Source of the DNA: Trichoplusia ni
Lineage: Eukaryota > Arthropoda > Insecta > Lepidoptera > Noctuidae
Assembly: GCF_003590095.1 (NCBI RefSeq)
Contig: NC_039479.1
Span: 682,001 to 746,000 of the forward strand
Direction of reading: 5' to 3'
DNA: 64,000 bases
Shown: positions 34,095 to 46,694 of the stretch, one piece after another
Layout of the letters: the number at the start of each line of letters is the position of its first letter
Position numbering within the stretch: the first letter of the stretch is position 1
Program-made: the position numbers and the translations under genes
The notes under the pieces: generated by a model
Databases searched by the model: none
Seen by the model: the letters and a program-made list of their open reading frames with translations, nothing else
What the model was told of the DNA's origin: nothing

Positions 34095-34319
34095 TCTATA
34101 CTAATATATAAAGCTGAAGAGTTTGTTTGTTTGATTGTTTGTTTGTTTGAACGCGCTAATCTCAGGAACTACTGGTTCAAATTGAAAAAATCTTTTTGTG
34201 TTGAATAGACCATTCATCGAGGAAGGCTTTAGGCTATAAACCATCACGCTGCGACTAATAGGAATGAAGATACAATGGAAAATGTGAAAAAAAAAACAGT
34301 TTCGCGGGCAACAGCTAGT
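34095..34319 (+). mobile_element. Helitron-like element, apparently full length
   Basis: Begins CTATACTAATATATAAAGC, contains GAACGCGCTAATCTCAGG and CATCACGCTGCGACTAATAG, and ends CGCGGGCAACAGCTAGT. The CTAG terminus (34315-34318) preceded by a GC-rich segment and the lack of terminal inverted repeats fit a Helitron. It is of the same subfamily as the minus-strand copies at 45279-45520 and 59825-60092. No Rep/helicase coding. Confidence 0.7.
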
Positions 34320-36515
34320 AACGCTATATAGGAGCGTAGGGACACTAACATATAATTATTTGTTTTCATGATCAGACACTATCAAAATTTCACAAAAAAT
34401 ACTTAAGATCTTTTTACTCTTAAAATTACTGAAAACTTTTCTGTATAGTACATTATACCTACATATACCAACTACCTATAGATATCTGAACAAAGAACTT
34501 CCTTTACACGAAATAATCAATACATACCTTTATCTCAAACCTTATATCATCGTGTTACCAGCTGTAAATATCACATTCGCCAAAATATGGGTCATACAAA
34601 CATACATTGAACAGGATTGGATTGCTCCTGCAAAAGCTGTTACTTAACGAAAAATTCGGAAACCAACTCGCACCGGAATCATATTGCCGAAAAATCGTAT
34701 TTATTAATTAAAAACGGCAATATCAATAAATGCATGACTGTTCACGGAAAATGTGAAGAGAAATAAAAAATTGAGGAAAGGAATTTATAATTATTGTAAT
34801 TAACTTTTGTTTTGATGAATAATTTGGCATGCGATATTCTAATTCAAGCATTAGTAACGCTTCTTTATTTGTATAAAAACTGTTTTTTATTTTCATTATT
34901 TTCTATAAAAATATCCAAGTTTATGTAAATACGTTTTTTGTCGCTATTTTCCGATGTCCATAAGCATACAAGTTCGATTAGACATAAAATAGGATTAGAC
35001 ATAAGAAAATGTACCGTAACCTCTCCAAAATAGAGTACATTTTCTTGTATTCATTACTAACAACATAAATGTATACCATTTATGTGTTTAAGATATAAAG
35101 CTGTTATACATACAAAGCACAAACACACCTCGTTTCAATATACGCATTCATCTAAATAAGCTTGAATAAAATTATCAAATTCCCGGCACTGAAACAAATC
35201 TGTTACGAGTGACAGCACTCATCTACGAAGCACACCACCCCTTTATAAACAATTTAAAGCTGTTTACTCACTACATCGTAACATACATTTTGATGTTTGC
35301 TTGTGGAATAAACTACCATCTGATAGACTTCCATAAGAGAGACTTAGCCAGTCTCTAGCTTCGATGTAAAAGAACAATTTTCTCTTTTAGAAAATTTCTT
35401 CCGTTTTGACTGACTTACTTACTTACTTTGAGGACTTGAAAGTACGGGCATAGTACTGGACAGTGATCAAAATCTTTTATAAGCATCTCCACTTTCCTTT
35501 CAAGATCATTTGTGACTTAACATTTTAATAACACGACCTTCCTAAATTACGATGCAGTGAACGCACACCTTACAACAAACGTCTTAGAATTTTTTAATTG
35601 TAAAACAAACATAGCGTGGTTAGTCCTACTTAGTTTATAAGTTAATTCCGCCATGACAAGAGCCATTAGTAAAGAAAATATTTTGTTACAGCGATCTTAA
35701 TGGGCTAAATGGTTGAAGTGGTTGTTGCCACGTTATGGCCATAATTTGTAAGTGACATGCTTTTTATGGTGTTGTAAAGAGGGCTTTAAGTATGAAATGA
35801 GGTTCAGTTGAATGGTCGTGAGTTTATGGTTGAATTGCAGTTGTCACGATAAGCTTTTGGCAGTTTCATATGATCGGATCTTTGGAGAACATTGGATTAA
35901 ATGATAATTATAATTTGATTTATCTTTGTGGTAGTATCACCCTGTTTGGAATGATCTTGTACGTAGTGAGTGAAATAGAAAACGGTTTAATTTCTAGTAG
36001 GCAAAAGAGGCACTGTAGAAACGTTTCTTACTTATTTGAAAATGTATTAACTCTAGGTGCGCGCTGCTCTTATATAATATACCGTGATGGTATAAATGGG
36101 TCTTTTTTGGAGGCTTGATATAATTCCTTAGATCAAGCTTTCCAAGAGCAAAAAAATATCTTCTGCTTAATAATATAATTCGTAAACATTTGAGCATGTG
36201 AATTGACTGTAATTGTCAATGATTTCAAGCATTACACATTTGAAAACAATGATTTTTCAACGTCTTAACTATACAATTATCTCTCGTATATTCGAGCAGC
36301 AACACAAAATGTTTCTTGTTACAACGAACCACAATAGAACCAGTTACAAAACAGTTTTATTTCAAGTTATATAACTTTCCTTTACACTTAATATTTGTGA
36401 AATAATTAAAGCATATCTGCGTATATAATTACGAGTAACTTCATACGTTACCGAAGGTAATAATTATACGAGTCTGTAATTAATTCGAAGCCACATGGCA
36501 AGAGTATTATAGTAA
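34320..36515. other. AT-rich spacer
   Basis: Only short frames. The 82-codon frame at 35870-36118 is overlapped by an open minus frame and has AT-driven composition. No repeat family recognised beyond short TTAC/CTTA runs near 35412. Confidence 0.5.
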
Positions 36516-36882
36516 TCATCATTGGCCTAGCCTTTTCCCAACTATGTTGGGGTCGGCTACCAGTCCAACCGGTTTCAGCTAAGTACCAGTGTTTTACAAG
36601 GAGCGACTGCCTATCTGACCTCCTCAACCCAGTTACCTGGGCAACACGATACCCCTTGGTTAGACTGGCTGTCAGACTTTTTCAAGCTTCTGACTACCTG
36701 TAACGACTGTCAAAGATGTAGGAATAACAGCCGGGACCCACAATTTTACGTGCCTTCCGAAACACGGAGGAACTCGTTATGACAAAGATGGTCACCCATC
36801 TACAGACCAACCGCGTCAAGCATAGCTTAACCTGTGATCGAATCACTTATGCGGTTATAGGTTAGCCACGAGCTCCTCCAAG
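36516..36882 (+). mobile_element. Family C repeat, longest copy
   Basis: Carries all blocks in order: CATCATTGGCCTAGCC, AACTATGTTGGGGTCGGC, GTTTTACAAGGAGCGACTGC, CAGTTACCTGGGCAACACG, GTAACGACTGTCAAAGATG, CCTTCCGAAACACGGAGG, AAGATGGTCACCCATC and GTTAGCCACGAGCTCCTC. No frame spans it, so it is non-autonomous or a UTR piece. Confidence 0.85.
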
Positions 36883-37335
36883 AGTATTATAGTAATATGA
36901 TATACAAAAAATATAGAAGTCTTAGTTGGAACTTGTTTTGAGAGAACATTTTGTATTGTGTTATTGTGAGTGACTTGTTGAGACTTGTTGTCACGTTTGC
37001 TTTCTTCTGGTTCCCGTTGATGAAAGATGAGTTTCTTTTGCTCCAAAACTTGAATACTTTTTGCTACAAATTTACAAACTCATAAGTCTATTGACTACCA
37101 ATTATATAGAAGGACTCGGTCTAATAATATATCGAAGATTTTTCGACATGGATAGCAATTTTTTTTAAAGTTAATTTCTTGATACTGATTCATTATTTAA
37201 TAATGCAACGGTTTACTAGGGCAATCCTGATAAACCTATTAAGCCACTGGAGCATTGAGCAAATATATTTTTTAATAATAATTGAAGAAAAACCTTCAAG
37301 TTTCATTTTTCTTTTTTTTTATTAATTTTTTTGAA

Positions 37336-37413
37336 AACAAATCCCGCAGTAAGGAATTTTATCCTTGTGTCGCGGGGGGTTTTACAAATCACATGCACAA
37401 AGACACCCGTTTA
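37336..37413 (-). mobile_element. SINE-B 3'-end fragment
   Basis: AAATCCCGCAGTAAGGAATT and TCCTTGTGTCGCGGGGGG, then CACATGCACAAAGACACCC; the tail half of the 15121-15327 copy, preceded by a T-rich run (37307-37331) as its A-tail. The head is missing. Confidence 0.7.
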
Positions 37414-37877
37414 TTCACCACAGTTTATCTGTATTGACTAAGTATTATCTTGTCTGTACATATTTTTCCTTAGACGGTACGTCACACATGCACTCTACAT
37501 AAAATGGAGCAAAAAAGTTTATTTTCGAAGACATAACCAAGATGAGATAACAAACTGCAGGTGTCGTCGCTCATTCGTGCTGCGGTTCCGTATATATTTA
37601 GGGTTCTCTGAGTGAAACGCGAGCTGCACACGTATGCTACATAAGACTCATGTTTGGTAATACTTTATGTATTGCAAACCGTGTGCTGTTTTTGTATTTT
37701 GTTGAAAACTTAAATTAGATGTGCTTTAATAATGGTTATACTTTTTTATTAGTTTAAAGGCAAGTCGATGATGATTTCAATAGACTATTTGGCGGGATAG
37801 ATGGCGAGATAAAATAATATAATATCATAGTTATGTTAAACTGACTGCTCTGTTCACAAAAAATAGCTACAATTTAA

Positions 37878-37933
37878 GCCACTAATTAACATTAAATAAA
37901 TCCTAATCATTGATTAGGATTTAAATTAGTAGC
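37878..37933. repeat. Quasi-palindrome / hairpin
   Basis: Perfect 13-nt arms TAAATCCTAATCA (37897-37909) and TGATTAGGATTTA (37911-37923) are separated by one base. Outer arms GCCACTAATT (37878-37887) and AATTAGTAGC (37924-37933) pair with one mismatch. A 9-nt bulge lies on the 5' side only (37888-37896), the same architecture as 13962-14039. Confidence 0.65.
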
Positions 37934-37960
37934 ATAATTTATAGGCCAATTTATATATAT

Positions 37961-38189
37961 ACTAGCTTTTCGCTCGCGGCTTCGCCCGCGGCATCGCCCG
38001 CGTCGCGGTCGGTTATATCGCGTTTCCAAGAGAGCCCTTCAAAAGTCCGGGATAAAAACTATCCTATGTTCTTTCTCAAGGTCAACTCTATCTCTGTACC
38101 AAATTTCATTAAAATCAGTTTAGTGGTTTAGACGTGAAAACGTAACAGACAGACAGAGTTACTTTCGCATTTATAATATTAGTAGGGAT
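37961..38189 (-). mobile_element. Helitron-like element, full length
   Basis: On the minus strand it starts near TCCCTACTAATATTATAAAT, contains the CTGTCTGTCTGTTACG and TTTTTATCCCGGACTTTTG blocks, and ends AAAAGCTAGT. The 3' end has a CGCGG/CCGCG hairpin about 10 bases before CTAG, as Helitrons require. It belongs to a different subfamily from 34095-34319. Confidence 0.75.
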
Positions 38190-38744
38190 TTTATCTAGAA
38201 CGCTGTGTCTTGCTAGTGTCAAAGCCTGTATTTATTAATCTTAAATTCTTAAAATACTACTAAACAAAACCTTTACAATTACCTACCTGCCTGAAAGATC
38301 AATCAGCTATTAAAGAAACTTGTACATATACCTTTCTCCAAAATAACCACTTAAACCATGAATATTGAGAACCACCTTTGAAGTTGACGTCTAACAATCG
38401 AATAAAGTAAAAAAAAATAGACGCAAACACGAGTAAACAAACTAGCTATCGCCGGGAATAACGTATTTTTGTGATGGGGCCATGAAAACAGCGGGTAGAA
38501 ACTAAAATAGTGGATGGAATTTACTTAGAGAGCAGTTCACACTTTCAAAGCTAATTATCAATCCATTTTTTTATTTCATTTTTGTAATTCAACTTATGTT
38601 TTTGTTCTTTAAAGCCTTTTTTCTGTTTGGTAGTCCAACTTCCTAATAATTAATGTTAGTACGTATCACAGTTAGCTATGTTTTAAAAAGTCACCAGAAA
38701 TCTATACTTACTGTGCGCGTAGTTATTTGTTTGTTTGTTTGATG

Positions 38745-38821
38745 CACGATTGCTCCGAGTCTGGGCGACTCGTGAATGTGATTTGAATGTTTATGAAATC
38801 TTTAATATGTTGAATTCTTAC
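38745..38821 (+). mobile_element. SINE-B internal fragment
   Basis: CTCCGAGTCTGGGCGACTCG, TGAATGTGATTTGAATGTTT and ATGAAATC follow the order of the 18508-18640 copy. No head, and no GCGGGAGTC end. Confidence 0.5.
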
Positions 38822-39635
38822 AAAAACAAAAAATCCATAATATAAAAGGCTAATTTATCATGCACTAATTTGAATATAGGTATATAAACTATTTTAAGGC
38901 TGTATGTATCGCAGTGTTATTATTTACATTTCAGTAACAAATGTTTATACGCCTATGACAACAAATATCTATGACTTTTTCACAGCGAATCAATGATTTC
39001 GTAAATATTTTATTGTATATTAATCCGCAGTTCTCGTGGCCCTCATCTTGGAGTAAGCTGTAATATTTCGTTCCCAACATCTGGCGTCGGTAAGGAAATT
39101 CCCAAGCTGAACACTTTAACTTGCCTCGGATTCTTTTTCATAGTTGCCTTGTTTTCAGAAGTTCAGTTGTCAGTTTCGTGTTAAGAAAATTGTTATATAA
39201 AAAGGGGATGCTTAAAAAATTTGAGCACAATTTTAAAAATGGTTTCTTCCCGGCGAAGAATGAAGATTTAATAATTTTAATATTTCATCTAGTTTTCGCG
39301 AATGATAAATTTTATATTTCACTTTGAGGAAGTGAGAATATATTTTTTATGGTTTTTCTCAATTATTACTGTGTTTTACGTAGCTATTTTATTTTTATAT
39401 CGTTTTCTGTAATAACTTTTAGTTCTCATCTAGCTTAGAATTGACGTGACTAAGCACTTCATTTTCACTGTAATAAGCGGAATAGAACTTTTTTCCTGTT
39501 TTTATGAATAAAGACTAGCCATACCTCGCGGTTCTCCTTATTCATCAAAACTCGAATTTTACTCCGCGTTTCATCAATTTTTAAGTTTGGTGCAACAGTC
39601 AAAGATAAAAGCTCTGTCTATATTCAAAAACCGGT

Positions 39636-39965
39636 CAAGGGCGATTTTGACTCGCAACACTAACAGTTCCGCACAACGATATCGAATCCTAACGATAAAC
39701 AAATCGATTGAGAGAACACCCACCATCAAATTTATGACCGTAAGAGCCGTAGGTTAACCTCAATCTTTACCTTTAGTAATTTTTGATATAGTGGCAGCAA
39801 AATACATTATTATGCAAAATTGAGCTCAAGAATATATATCTATCCACATACGGTGCCCGTTGACGGACAAACAAACACAGATCCTACCTTTTACGAAATG
39901 AACCTGATAACCATCCCCAATTCCATCCGTACCCAGGAAACCTAGTCACTTTTACAAAATAGAAA
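39636..39965 (-). repeat. Family F repeat, long inverted copy
   Basis: ACCGGTCAAGGGCGATTTTG begins the minus-oriented element; TGACTCGCAACACTAACAG, GATATAGTGGCAGCAAAAT and GCCCGTTGACGGACAAACAA follow, and the far end is degenerate. One of the three longest copies in the window. Confidence 0.6.
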
Positions 39966-39969
39966 CCCA

Positions 39970-41060
39970 CAGAAAGCCTTAAGTAAAAACTGATAGTACC
40001 GCTTGGGGATACAGTCATAACTGTCAGGGTGCATGCTACCGCCTACATTAAGATCTACATCGCATACTCAAGCCCGTGTCACGGCTCCAGTATGTCACGG
40101 TGCATGCAACACGCGTGTTCCTTGAATACACCGACACTATTTGTCATGCCCGTCGGTTGACCCACTTGCATATCTTTTAAAGGGGGATGTGGGGGTTCGG
40201 TTTCAGCGGGGAGCGATTTTGAGGGATAATTTAAGCAGGTTATTAATAAATGACTGCGTCCGCGTGGAATATAAAAATAAGTTAGTTTCAATATTTATAT
40301 TTCAAAAGGTTATTAGACTAAATTTATATATTGATACTAAATAAAAAATATACCATAATAGTAAAAATAAACACAGCCTCAAACAAAAAATCTTCATCCC
40401 TGCCGTTTCAGGGCACATTTCAAGACACGGGAAACGTTAGAGCACAGATATTAATTTAATGATAGTCAAAATTGTGTACACAAGACTTGCCTTAGTCTTT
40501 GTGTGTGTTCCTCTTTCCTAGAGTTTTCGCTAACTATTTTGTTTGGCTTTAATTTTCTTTTCCGATATTTACCTTTTTTTTCACAGACTTATGTATTTTT
40601 GTATCGCTACAACAAATACATTCATAATCTTTCTTAATATTAATGGCATCTATCGTCCACTTATATTTTTTATATCTTCTTTTCAGCTACATTCAGTTTC
40701 AGCTTTCAGTGTGACCCCACTTCCCTAACTTTGCTTCACTTGCAAAATCTGCCGCATACTCAGCTAAAAGCCGCGTAAACTGTCACTATACAAGTTAGAC
40801 AGTTTTTATTCAGGCTCGTTAAACTCATTATTATTTTATGATACGGAGAAAGATTTACGGGAGTTTTGTCTTAGCGTTTGTTTTAAAGCAACCGTTTAGT
40901 AAGAACTGTTCGGCGCTGAGTTCTAAACTGGACAGTTTTGACAATTATTAAGGAATCAAAAAGAAAAACAATTTTAAAGGCTATTCAATAATGTTTTTTT
41001 GTATGTGTTTGCCTAGTTATTAAGGCTTTCAAAATTAAGAATACACAAAAATAAATAAAG
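39970..41060. other. Spacer with GC-elevated patch 40020-40215
   Basis: The patch repeats a GGTGCATGC motif (40029-40037 and 40099-40107) and has TCACGG twice (40079, 40095). Overlapping frames on both strands are open for about 70 codons, giving no preference for coding on either. No gene recognised. Confidence 0.35.
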
Positions 41061-41671
41061 TCTTGATAGCCTACAGATAGAACCTTTGGACCGTTGGACT
41101 AGCATGTCAAAGGTCTCAACTTCAATTCCCGGCAGGCAGTGGTGTCTTTTCGAAATCAATCATCATGGGTCTCATATAAAGTAATTATCATCTGCTAAAA
41201 TCCATGACGAAAAGTATCTTGAGAAAAACGAGAAAGCTCTCAAAAATATTTCAAATATTTCAATCTTCCCATTTAAAAAGTTTTATGCCTCGACATAGGA
41301 CTATATGGGCAAACTAACCTATGACACCAGGTTCCATCCCATAAAAAGAAAAAGACACAAACATATTAGAGTATCCATAAGTTCTATATTCCCTTACTCC
41401 TGCTAAATCGCAACACACCATGATACAGCAGATATAATATAAGCTTAGGTTGTATACGAGACCGGAAATTGATAATTTCCATGCACTTTGCGGCGGTGAG
41501 GGTTGGGTCACTCAGCTTACGGAGGTTCCACGACAAATGTAATTTATGCTCACGTTTTGACTGAAGAGTGATGGGAATATGAAAAATCTGCTGTGAGTTT
41601 GTTATGTATCGTGACAGAAAAGGGTATAGTGTAATATAAATAAATGGAGGCAATCGATACTTTACTTTCAA
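41060..41671. repeat. Composite repeat region with a long open minus frame
   Basis: TTCAATTCCCGGCAGGCAG (41131-41149) resembles a tRNA-like box B region of a SINE. ATGACACCAGGTTCC (41321-41335) recurs at 43458-43468 in part. The minus frame 41384-41671 is open for 95 codons and reads LRKLSDPTLTAAKCMEIINF in its middle. I cannot assign it; a retroelement UTR or relic ORF is likeliest. Confidence 0.3.
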
Positions 41672-41680
41672 AAAGTCATA

Positions 41681-41935
41681 ATCAACCTAGCCTTTTTCCG
41701 TGTTGGATGCAGCTAAGTACCGGTGTTTAACAAGGAATTAGTTAGACTGGTTGTTAGACATCTAGCTTCTTACTATCTGCAACGACTGTCAAAGATGTCT
41801 AATTAACAACTGGGACCCAACAATTTATGCGCCTTCCGAAACACGATGGATCGCGTTATGGTATAGAATCACCCATCCATGGATCGGCCATGTCGCGTGC
41901 TCGTCCAATTTGTGCAGTTATAGCTTACCCTTTAA
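41681..41935 (+). mobile_element. Family C repeat, internally deleted
   Basis: AATCAACCTAGCC, GTACCGGTGTTTAACAAGG, GCAACGACTGTCAAAGATG, GCGCCTTCCGAAACACG and CACCCATCCATGGATCGGCC follow the family order. The AACTATGTTGGGG block and the ACCTCCTC..GGGCAACACG part are lost. Confidence 0.75.
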
Positions 41936-41939
41936 AAAT

Positions 41940-43240
41940 CCAGTCGAATAATATTCGACGTAGTGAAATCTGCTTCATCACTTCGCCTAAAACCATAGCT
42001 TATTTAACTTTCAAAAACCAAACCAAAAATTACAACCTCATCTAAAACTGTCCAAGCCAGCTTACCTCAGAAACGTTCGTGGAACTAGCGTGAACACGAC
42101 GCGACATTATTTTTAATCCCCTGATTTATTACTCAAATATGGCCGCCGCCCGTAAATCAGCGAGTCATGGTGCATGTAGATTAAATTCTGACCTAATTGC
42201 ACACATTATTTTTGTAGTCAACAGTGGGGAGTTTTTTTATGTAGTCTTGTTTTAAATATCGGATTTTTGTGGAATACTCAACTCTGAATGTTGATGTATT
42301 AAATTAAGTGTCTAGGGCAAACGGGTACGGAAAATATAGAGAGAGATTTGAATTTCGATCCAAGTGTGATTTTGTACTTTTTTAATATCATTAAACTTAA
42401 GAAACACATGCTCGTGCTTAATTTGCAAGACGGGCGGATCGTAATTTGTCAAGCCAGATGACAATAGGACTGTATATTATCATAGATCGATCTGGTATTT
42501 TTCTCAAAAGAAAGAAATACTCTGCATTCGTTAATATACTTTTCGCATTATGATTTACTGAGCTTTTAAAAGAGACTGCGGGTTTAGAGTGAAGTCAGAC
42601 AAAAAAAGGCGTTTTAGCATACAAAAATCAAGTAAAAGTGATGACACCCTACTTACAGAATAAATTAATTATTTAATATCGTTCATGACAAATTATAATT
42701 TGTAATTACTAACTTATATAAATGTGCATACAATTTATTAATCCTCGTTTTTGCCCCCAAATGAAAATACTATTCCACTAGAGCCACAATAACTAATGTT
42801 TTACTATTTTTGAATTAAAACTATGTCACTAAAATAAAAAGTGTTAAACTTTATGATATTCATAGAGTTTATGTTCAATATTCAAACCACAATCAACTGA
42901 CATTCGCATATATTTGCAGTTTTTATTTGAAATAAAAACTTTACTGTGACAATTATTTGAAATTGAAATTGAATTTAAGGTTGCTTTTGTTGTATTTTTT
43001 ATGATTTGCTATTTTGGCATCGGCGCATTGGTGTGAAGATATTGGAAAGCTATTTATAGACATGAAATTTTATCATTCAGATAAATACTAAGTTTCACTT
43101 AAATTTAATTTTCCTACAACTACAAAGTCTCGCCATTTAAATGACTGTTCTGAGTATGAAAGAGGCCCATACCAAGCAACCAAAGGTATTATAACTTTCT
43201 TGAAAAGCTGATAATAATTTTGTATAGTGATCCTGGTTTG
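41940..43240. other. AT-rich spacer with a GCCGCC patch
   Basis: CAAATATGGCCGCCGCCCG at 42135-42153 is an isolated GC-rich, YY1-like patch. A 16-bp perfect palindrome, ACAAATTATAATTTGT, lies at 42688-42703. No gene. Confidence 0.4.
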
Positions 43241-43299
43241 TTTCACAAGCGCTGATCATCGAACTGCCAATTTCAAGGTAAGAGGTTAAAATCCCGGCA

Positions 43300-43757
43300 T
43301 ATACTATGTTTATTCAGATTCGTGTGCGTATTAAAAAAAATATACCCCTTTCAAACTTACCTCAAAAAAGGTGAAGGAAACCATGGTTAGGTAAACAGTT
43401 ACACGTATTTTTTCAAAAATTTGTAAAAACAGCGTCAGAAACTGAAGGTTTAAACTCTGACACCAGGTTGAACATCAATCATTCGATTAGAAAATGACTG
43501 GTTATTTTCGAGAACTCATTTCCACGGGCAAAGGCGGCATTTAAAATATATCCGGGTTTTATAGACCCTTTGTAAAGTCCATCCGGACAAAATCCAAGGA
43601 TATTAAATTTCGTGGAAGAGCACCAAATTGTGAAGCAACAGCGTAGCGGTTGTGAGCGGGAGCGTCCGTCACGAAGCCCGCTGATATATTGACGAGATCT
43701 AGCTCTACTGCGAGGTGCGAGGGTTGAGAGAAAAGCGGGTATACAAAAGGAATACAA
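43300..43757. repeat. LINE/SINE-type dispersed repeat block
   Basis: AAATCCCGGCATATACT and CTCTGACACCAGGTTG border a GC-elevated part (43510-43740). Its minus frame of 92 codons reads LRCCFTIWCSSTKFNILGFC and AAFARGNEFSKI; I have seen similar low-value translations from lepidopteran repeats, so I treat it as repeat DNA rather than a gene. Confidence 0.35.
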
Positions 43758-43759
43758 AA

Positions 43760-45278
43760 ATATCTAGAAACACGCCAAAAAAAGGTACTTTCTTTTCATC
43801 TGTCTTTTTAGAAGTAATTTGGGGTATTTGATGAACGACTGTGTAGTCTTCTTTTAAGTTTACTAAGTTTCTGTTTTAGGTTTTTTGAAAACATTTTATG
43901 TCAAGTATTTGCTTGCTTATGATGCTATTAATATTCCCAATTTTTTTCTGTGAAAATACATTACAGTCGTAATTAGTTTACGGCTTATAAATTAAATGCA
44001 GATTTAGTTTAATATACATGTTATTGCAATTGTGTCGCTTTGTAGCGTATCTCCCGTTAAAAGATTTTTCCACTTTGGATTTGATTTATTGAGTCTTTGA
44101 TTTCATAATATTGACAATTGCCCCATGGACGAGTCTCAAACAAAAAACTTCTAAAATATCTTTTTCTCTCTTGTTACTTGAGGCACATCCCAAAAAACAT
44201 TAGTAAGAGTGGTTTACGAGAACTAACGTGAAACTGAGCACTGTTCTCTCATGCTTAACTGGTGTGGTTAATGTGCCGCCCGTTTATGCAGAACACAGCC
44301 GTTTATATTTATATGTGCTTAGATGCCAGTGGCTCTGCTCAGCCTTGGCTTATCCTGTATGCGAACAAAGCCGACTGTGTACGAACGTCTTCGTGTCACT
44401 TCGGGTGGCTTACGGAGATTTTTTGTTTTATTTAGGTACTAGTTTGTGATATTGTTAGCTATTGGGGTTATAAATGTTTGTTACCTTTCAAAACAAAAAC
44501 GATGGAGTAAAATAGAATTTAAAAATGAAATCAAATGGTTTTCTCTCTCTTGACTCGTGTTACGTTTCTCCAAAATGTTATTCTTGTGCAAAGAATCGGC
44601 AAAAATCGTCATGAAACCATTTCCACGGTTTTAAATGGTTTTTGAGTTAATGTGGATAATATCTTTTTAACTAATCGTTACCCCGTATTTTGATAAATTT
44701 CGTTTAAACCCGTAGTATTTTGCTAGAAAAAAAATAACAATATTTGCTATAAATTGTAGCATCAAGTCATTTCAAAGTAATAAATAAAATTACCCATTGA
44801 TTCAATCTAAAGAGATACCATCAAATCTAGTTACTAGTGCAGAAGTACTGAAACTACTATTGTAACCGAAACCATCTCAAAAGATACAATCTTCATTATC
44901 TTCGCGAATAATTGAGTTGTGAATACAAGACAAGTTTTCGTATTCAAGAAATTCCGTCCGAAGTCTTAAAGATGGAGCTTATTTTACTTCTATAACTGTA
45001 TTTCGAAGATCTGAGTTTAATTAACGTTCTGTGGTTGATGGAAAAAAGTTCATCTCTGGTTCTTTAGCTGTCAATAATGAGATGTGAATTTAATAATATT
45101 CCACACACCTGACACAAAGGTTAGTCCAGCCTAGCCTAGTCTCAAACTGTCTCAAAATGGAAGAACAGGGAGTGGATGGAAACTTGATGAAATTAAATAA
45201 AACCTTATAAAAAGTTGAGTCCATGTAGCTCGATAAAAAAATTGCGTCGTATTCTATCATGATATCTGCATATCAATA
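43760..45278. other. Spacer; GC-elevated open segment 44220-44450
   Basis: The frame 44228-44449 (73 codons, plus) has a hydrophobic start and several Cys but no family I recognise. The rest is AT-rich with A-runs. I lean to a repeat remnant for the GC-elevated part. Confidence 0.3.
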
Positions 45279-45520
45279 ACTAGCTGTTGCCCGCGACTTC
45301 GTCCCCGTGGGTAGAAGATATAAGTTATGATTTATACCTGCCCTGTTTTTTTCACATTTTCCATTGTATCTTCGCTCCTATTAGTCGCAGCGTGATGGTT
45401 TTTGGATGGCCTATTCAATACAAAAAATATTTTTCAATTTGGACCAGTAGTTCCTGAGATAAGCGCGTTCAAACAAACAAACAAACAAACTCTTCAGCTT
45501 TATATATTAGTAGTATAGAT
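45279..45520 (-). mobile_element. Helitron-like element, full length
   Basis: Plus-strand reading: ACTAGCTGTTGCCCGCGACT, then TATTAGTCGCAGCGTGATGG, CCTGAGATAAGCGCGTTC and CTTTATATATTAGTAG. It is the reverse complement of the 34095-34319 subfamily and close to 59825-60092. A (CAAA)n run (45471-45490) lies inside. Confidence 0.75.
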
Positions 45521-46597
45521 TATTACTCCAATTTTGCTTCAAAATGTTACTTTATTGTAAAAAAAGCCTATCAGTTTTCACAATAATACATATTATAACG
45601 TAGTAATACAAATAATTAAAAAATACATTCCTTATTTAAATTGTAGCTTTGGAATAATTTGTTATAAGTAAAATTAATTTGTCAAAAATTCTTTGTTTTC
45701 TTAAATTTGAGATTCATTATAAAAAGCCCAAGGCTCGACATTTCTTTTGCTCAAATTTCGTTTAAAGTATTTTGTCGCTGATTTGAGAACGGTACAAAAA
45801 AATAATTGAAATTCCTGCGGATTTAGAAATTAGGTGAGATTGTTAAGTGTATAGTACATTCATGCTTGTTCAAAGCAAACATATACAACTCTCACGTGTC
45901 ATAAGATATAGCCTGGTATAGCAGTCAGACAGATGGACAGACTACAGAAATTTAGTAATAGGTATACTAAAAACCTTTACCGCAAAATATATTTGTTGTA
46001 ATCTGTTCTATAAACCGTTTTTAATATTTCCGATATTTTAATGTATCATATTCTATACATTTCATTAAAAGGTGAACTCAAATAAGTAACGTTTAATTAT
46101 AACTTCGAAAGTTATAAGTAGGGAGGATTGAAGAAACAAAATAATAACTCCTTATGTACCAAGACTTCCAATAAAGTTAAGGAAACTTTCTAAAACATCG
46201 CTAAACAAAATAATGGGAAGTTCGTTAAATTTAACCAGAATATAACAATGATAATACGGCTTTTGAACGTCGGTTACCGCCAGCAAACCGCCAATGTTAC
46301 GGTTAAGTAAATAACTAATCTTTTCGGGTTCCGTTAACGCTTAGTTAAGTTTTAACTGTTTTTTAATTAATATGGTAAGAGCTTTGTGGTCTTGCTTTGT
46401 TTCAAAAGGTGGATATATTTTGAATATTTTTTCTTTAACAATAAGTTTTTTTAATGTTCTTTTCTTCTATTTAATTTTTTGACACCTGATGAGCTTGGAT
46501 AGCAAATTCAAACAAGAAAAAAATTTCGGACTCGAACGAAGTCGTATAAAAGCTTATAACATTCTGTTAATCCACGGTGAAAGCTAACTCTACATAA

Positions 46598-46694
46598 AAA
46601 ATCATACAAATCGATCCAGCCCTTCCCGAGTGAAAAGATAACAAAACAGACAGACATACAACCTCATTACATATTTTCGCATATAAAACATTAA
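46598..46694 (-). repeat. Degenerate Helitron 5'-side fragment
   Basis: ATCGATCCAGCCCTTCCCGA, AACAGACAGACATACAACC and CATATTTTCGCATATAAAAC resemble the region next to the 5' end of the 37961-38189 element. No CTAG end remains. Confidence 0.4.

Noticed and set aside
38940..39080. Possible gypsy-type LTR on the minus strand (starts TGTTGGGAACG at 39079) or a small exon ending at GTAAGG (39090)
   Set aside because: No polypurine tract before the putative LTR, no matching second LTR and no target duplication; the exon reading has stops in two frames and no homology.
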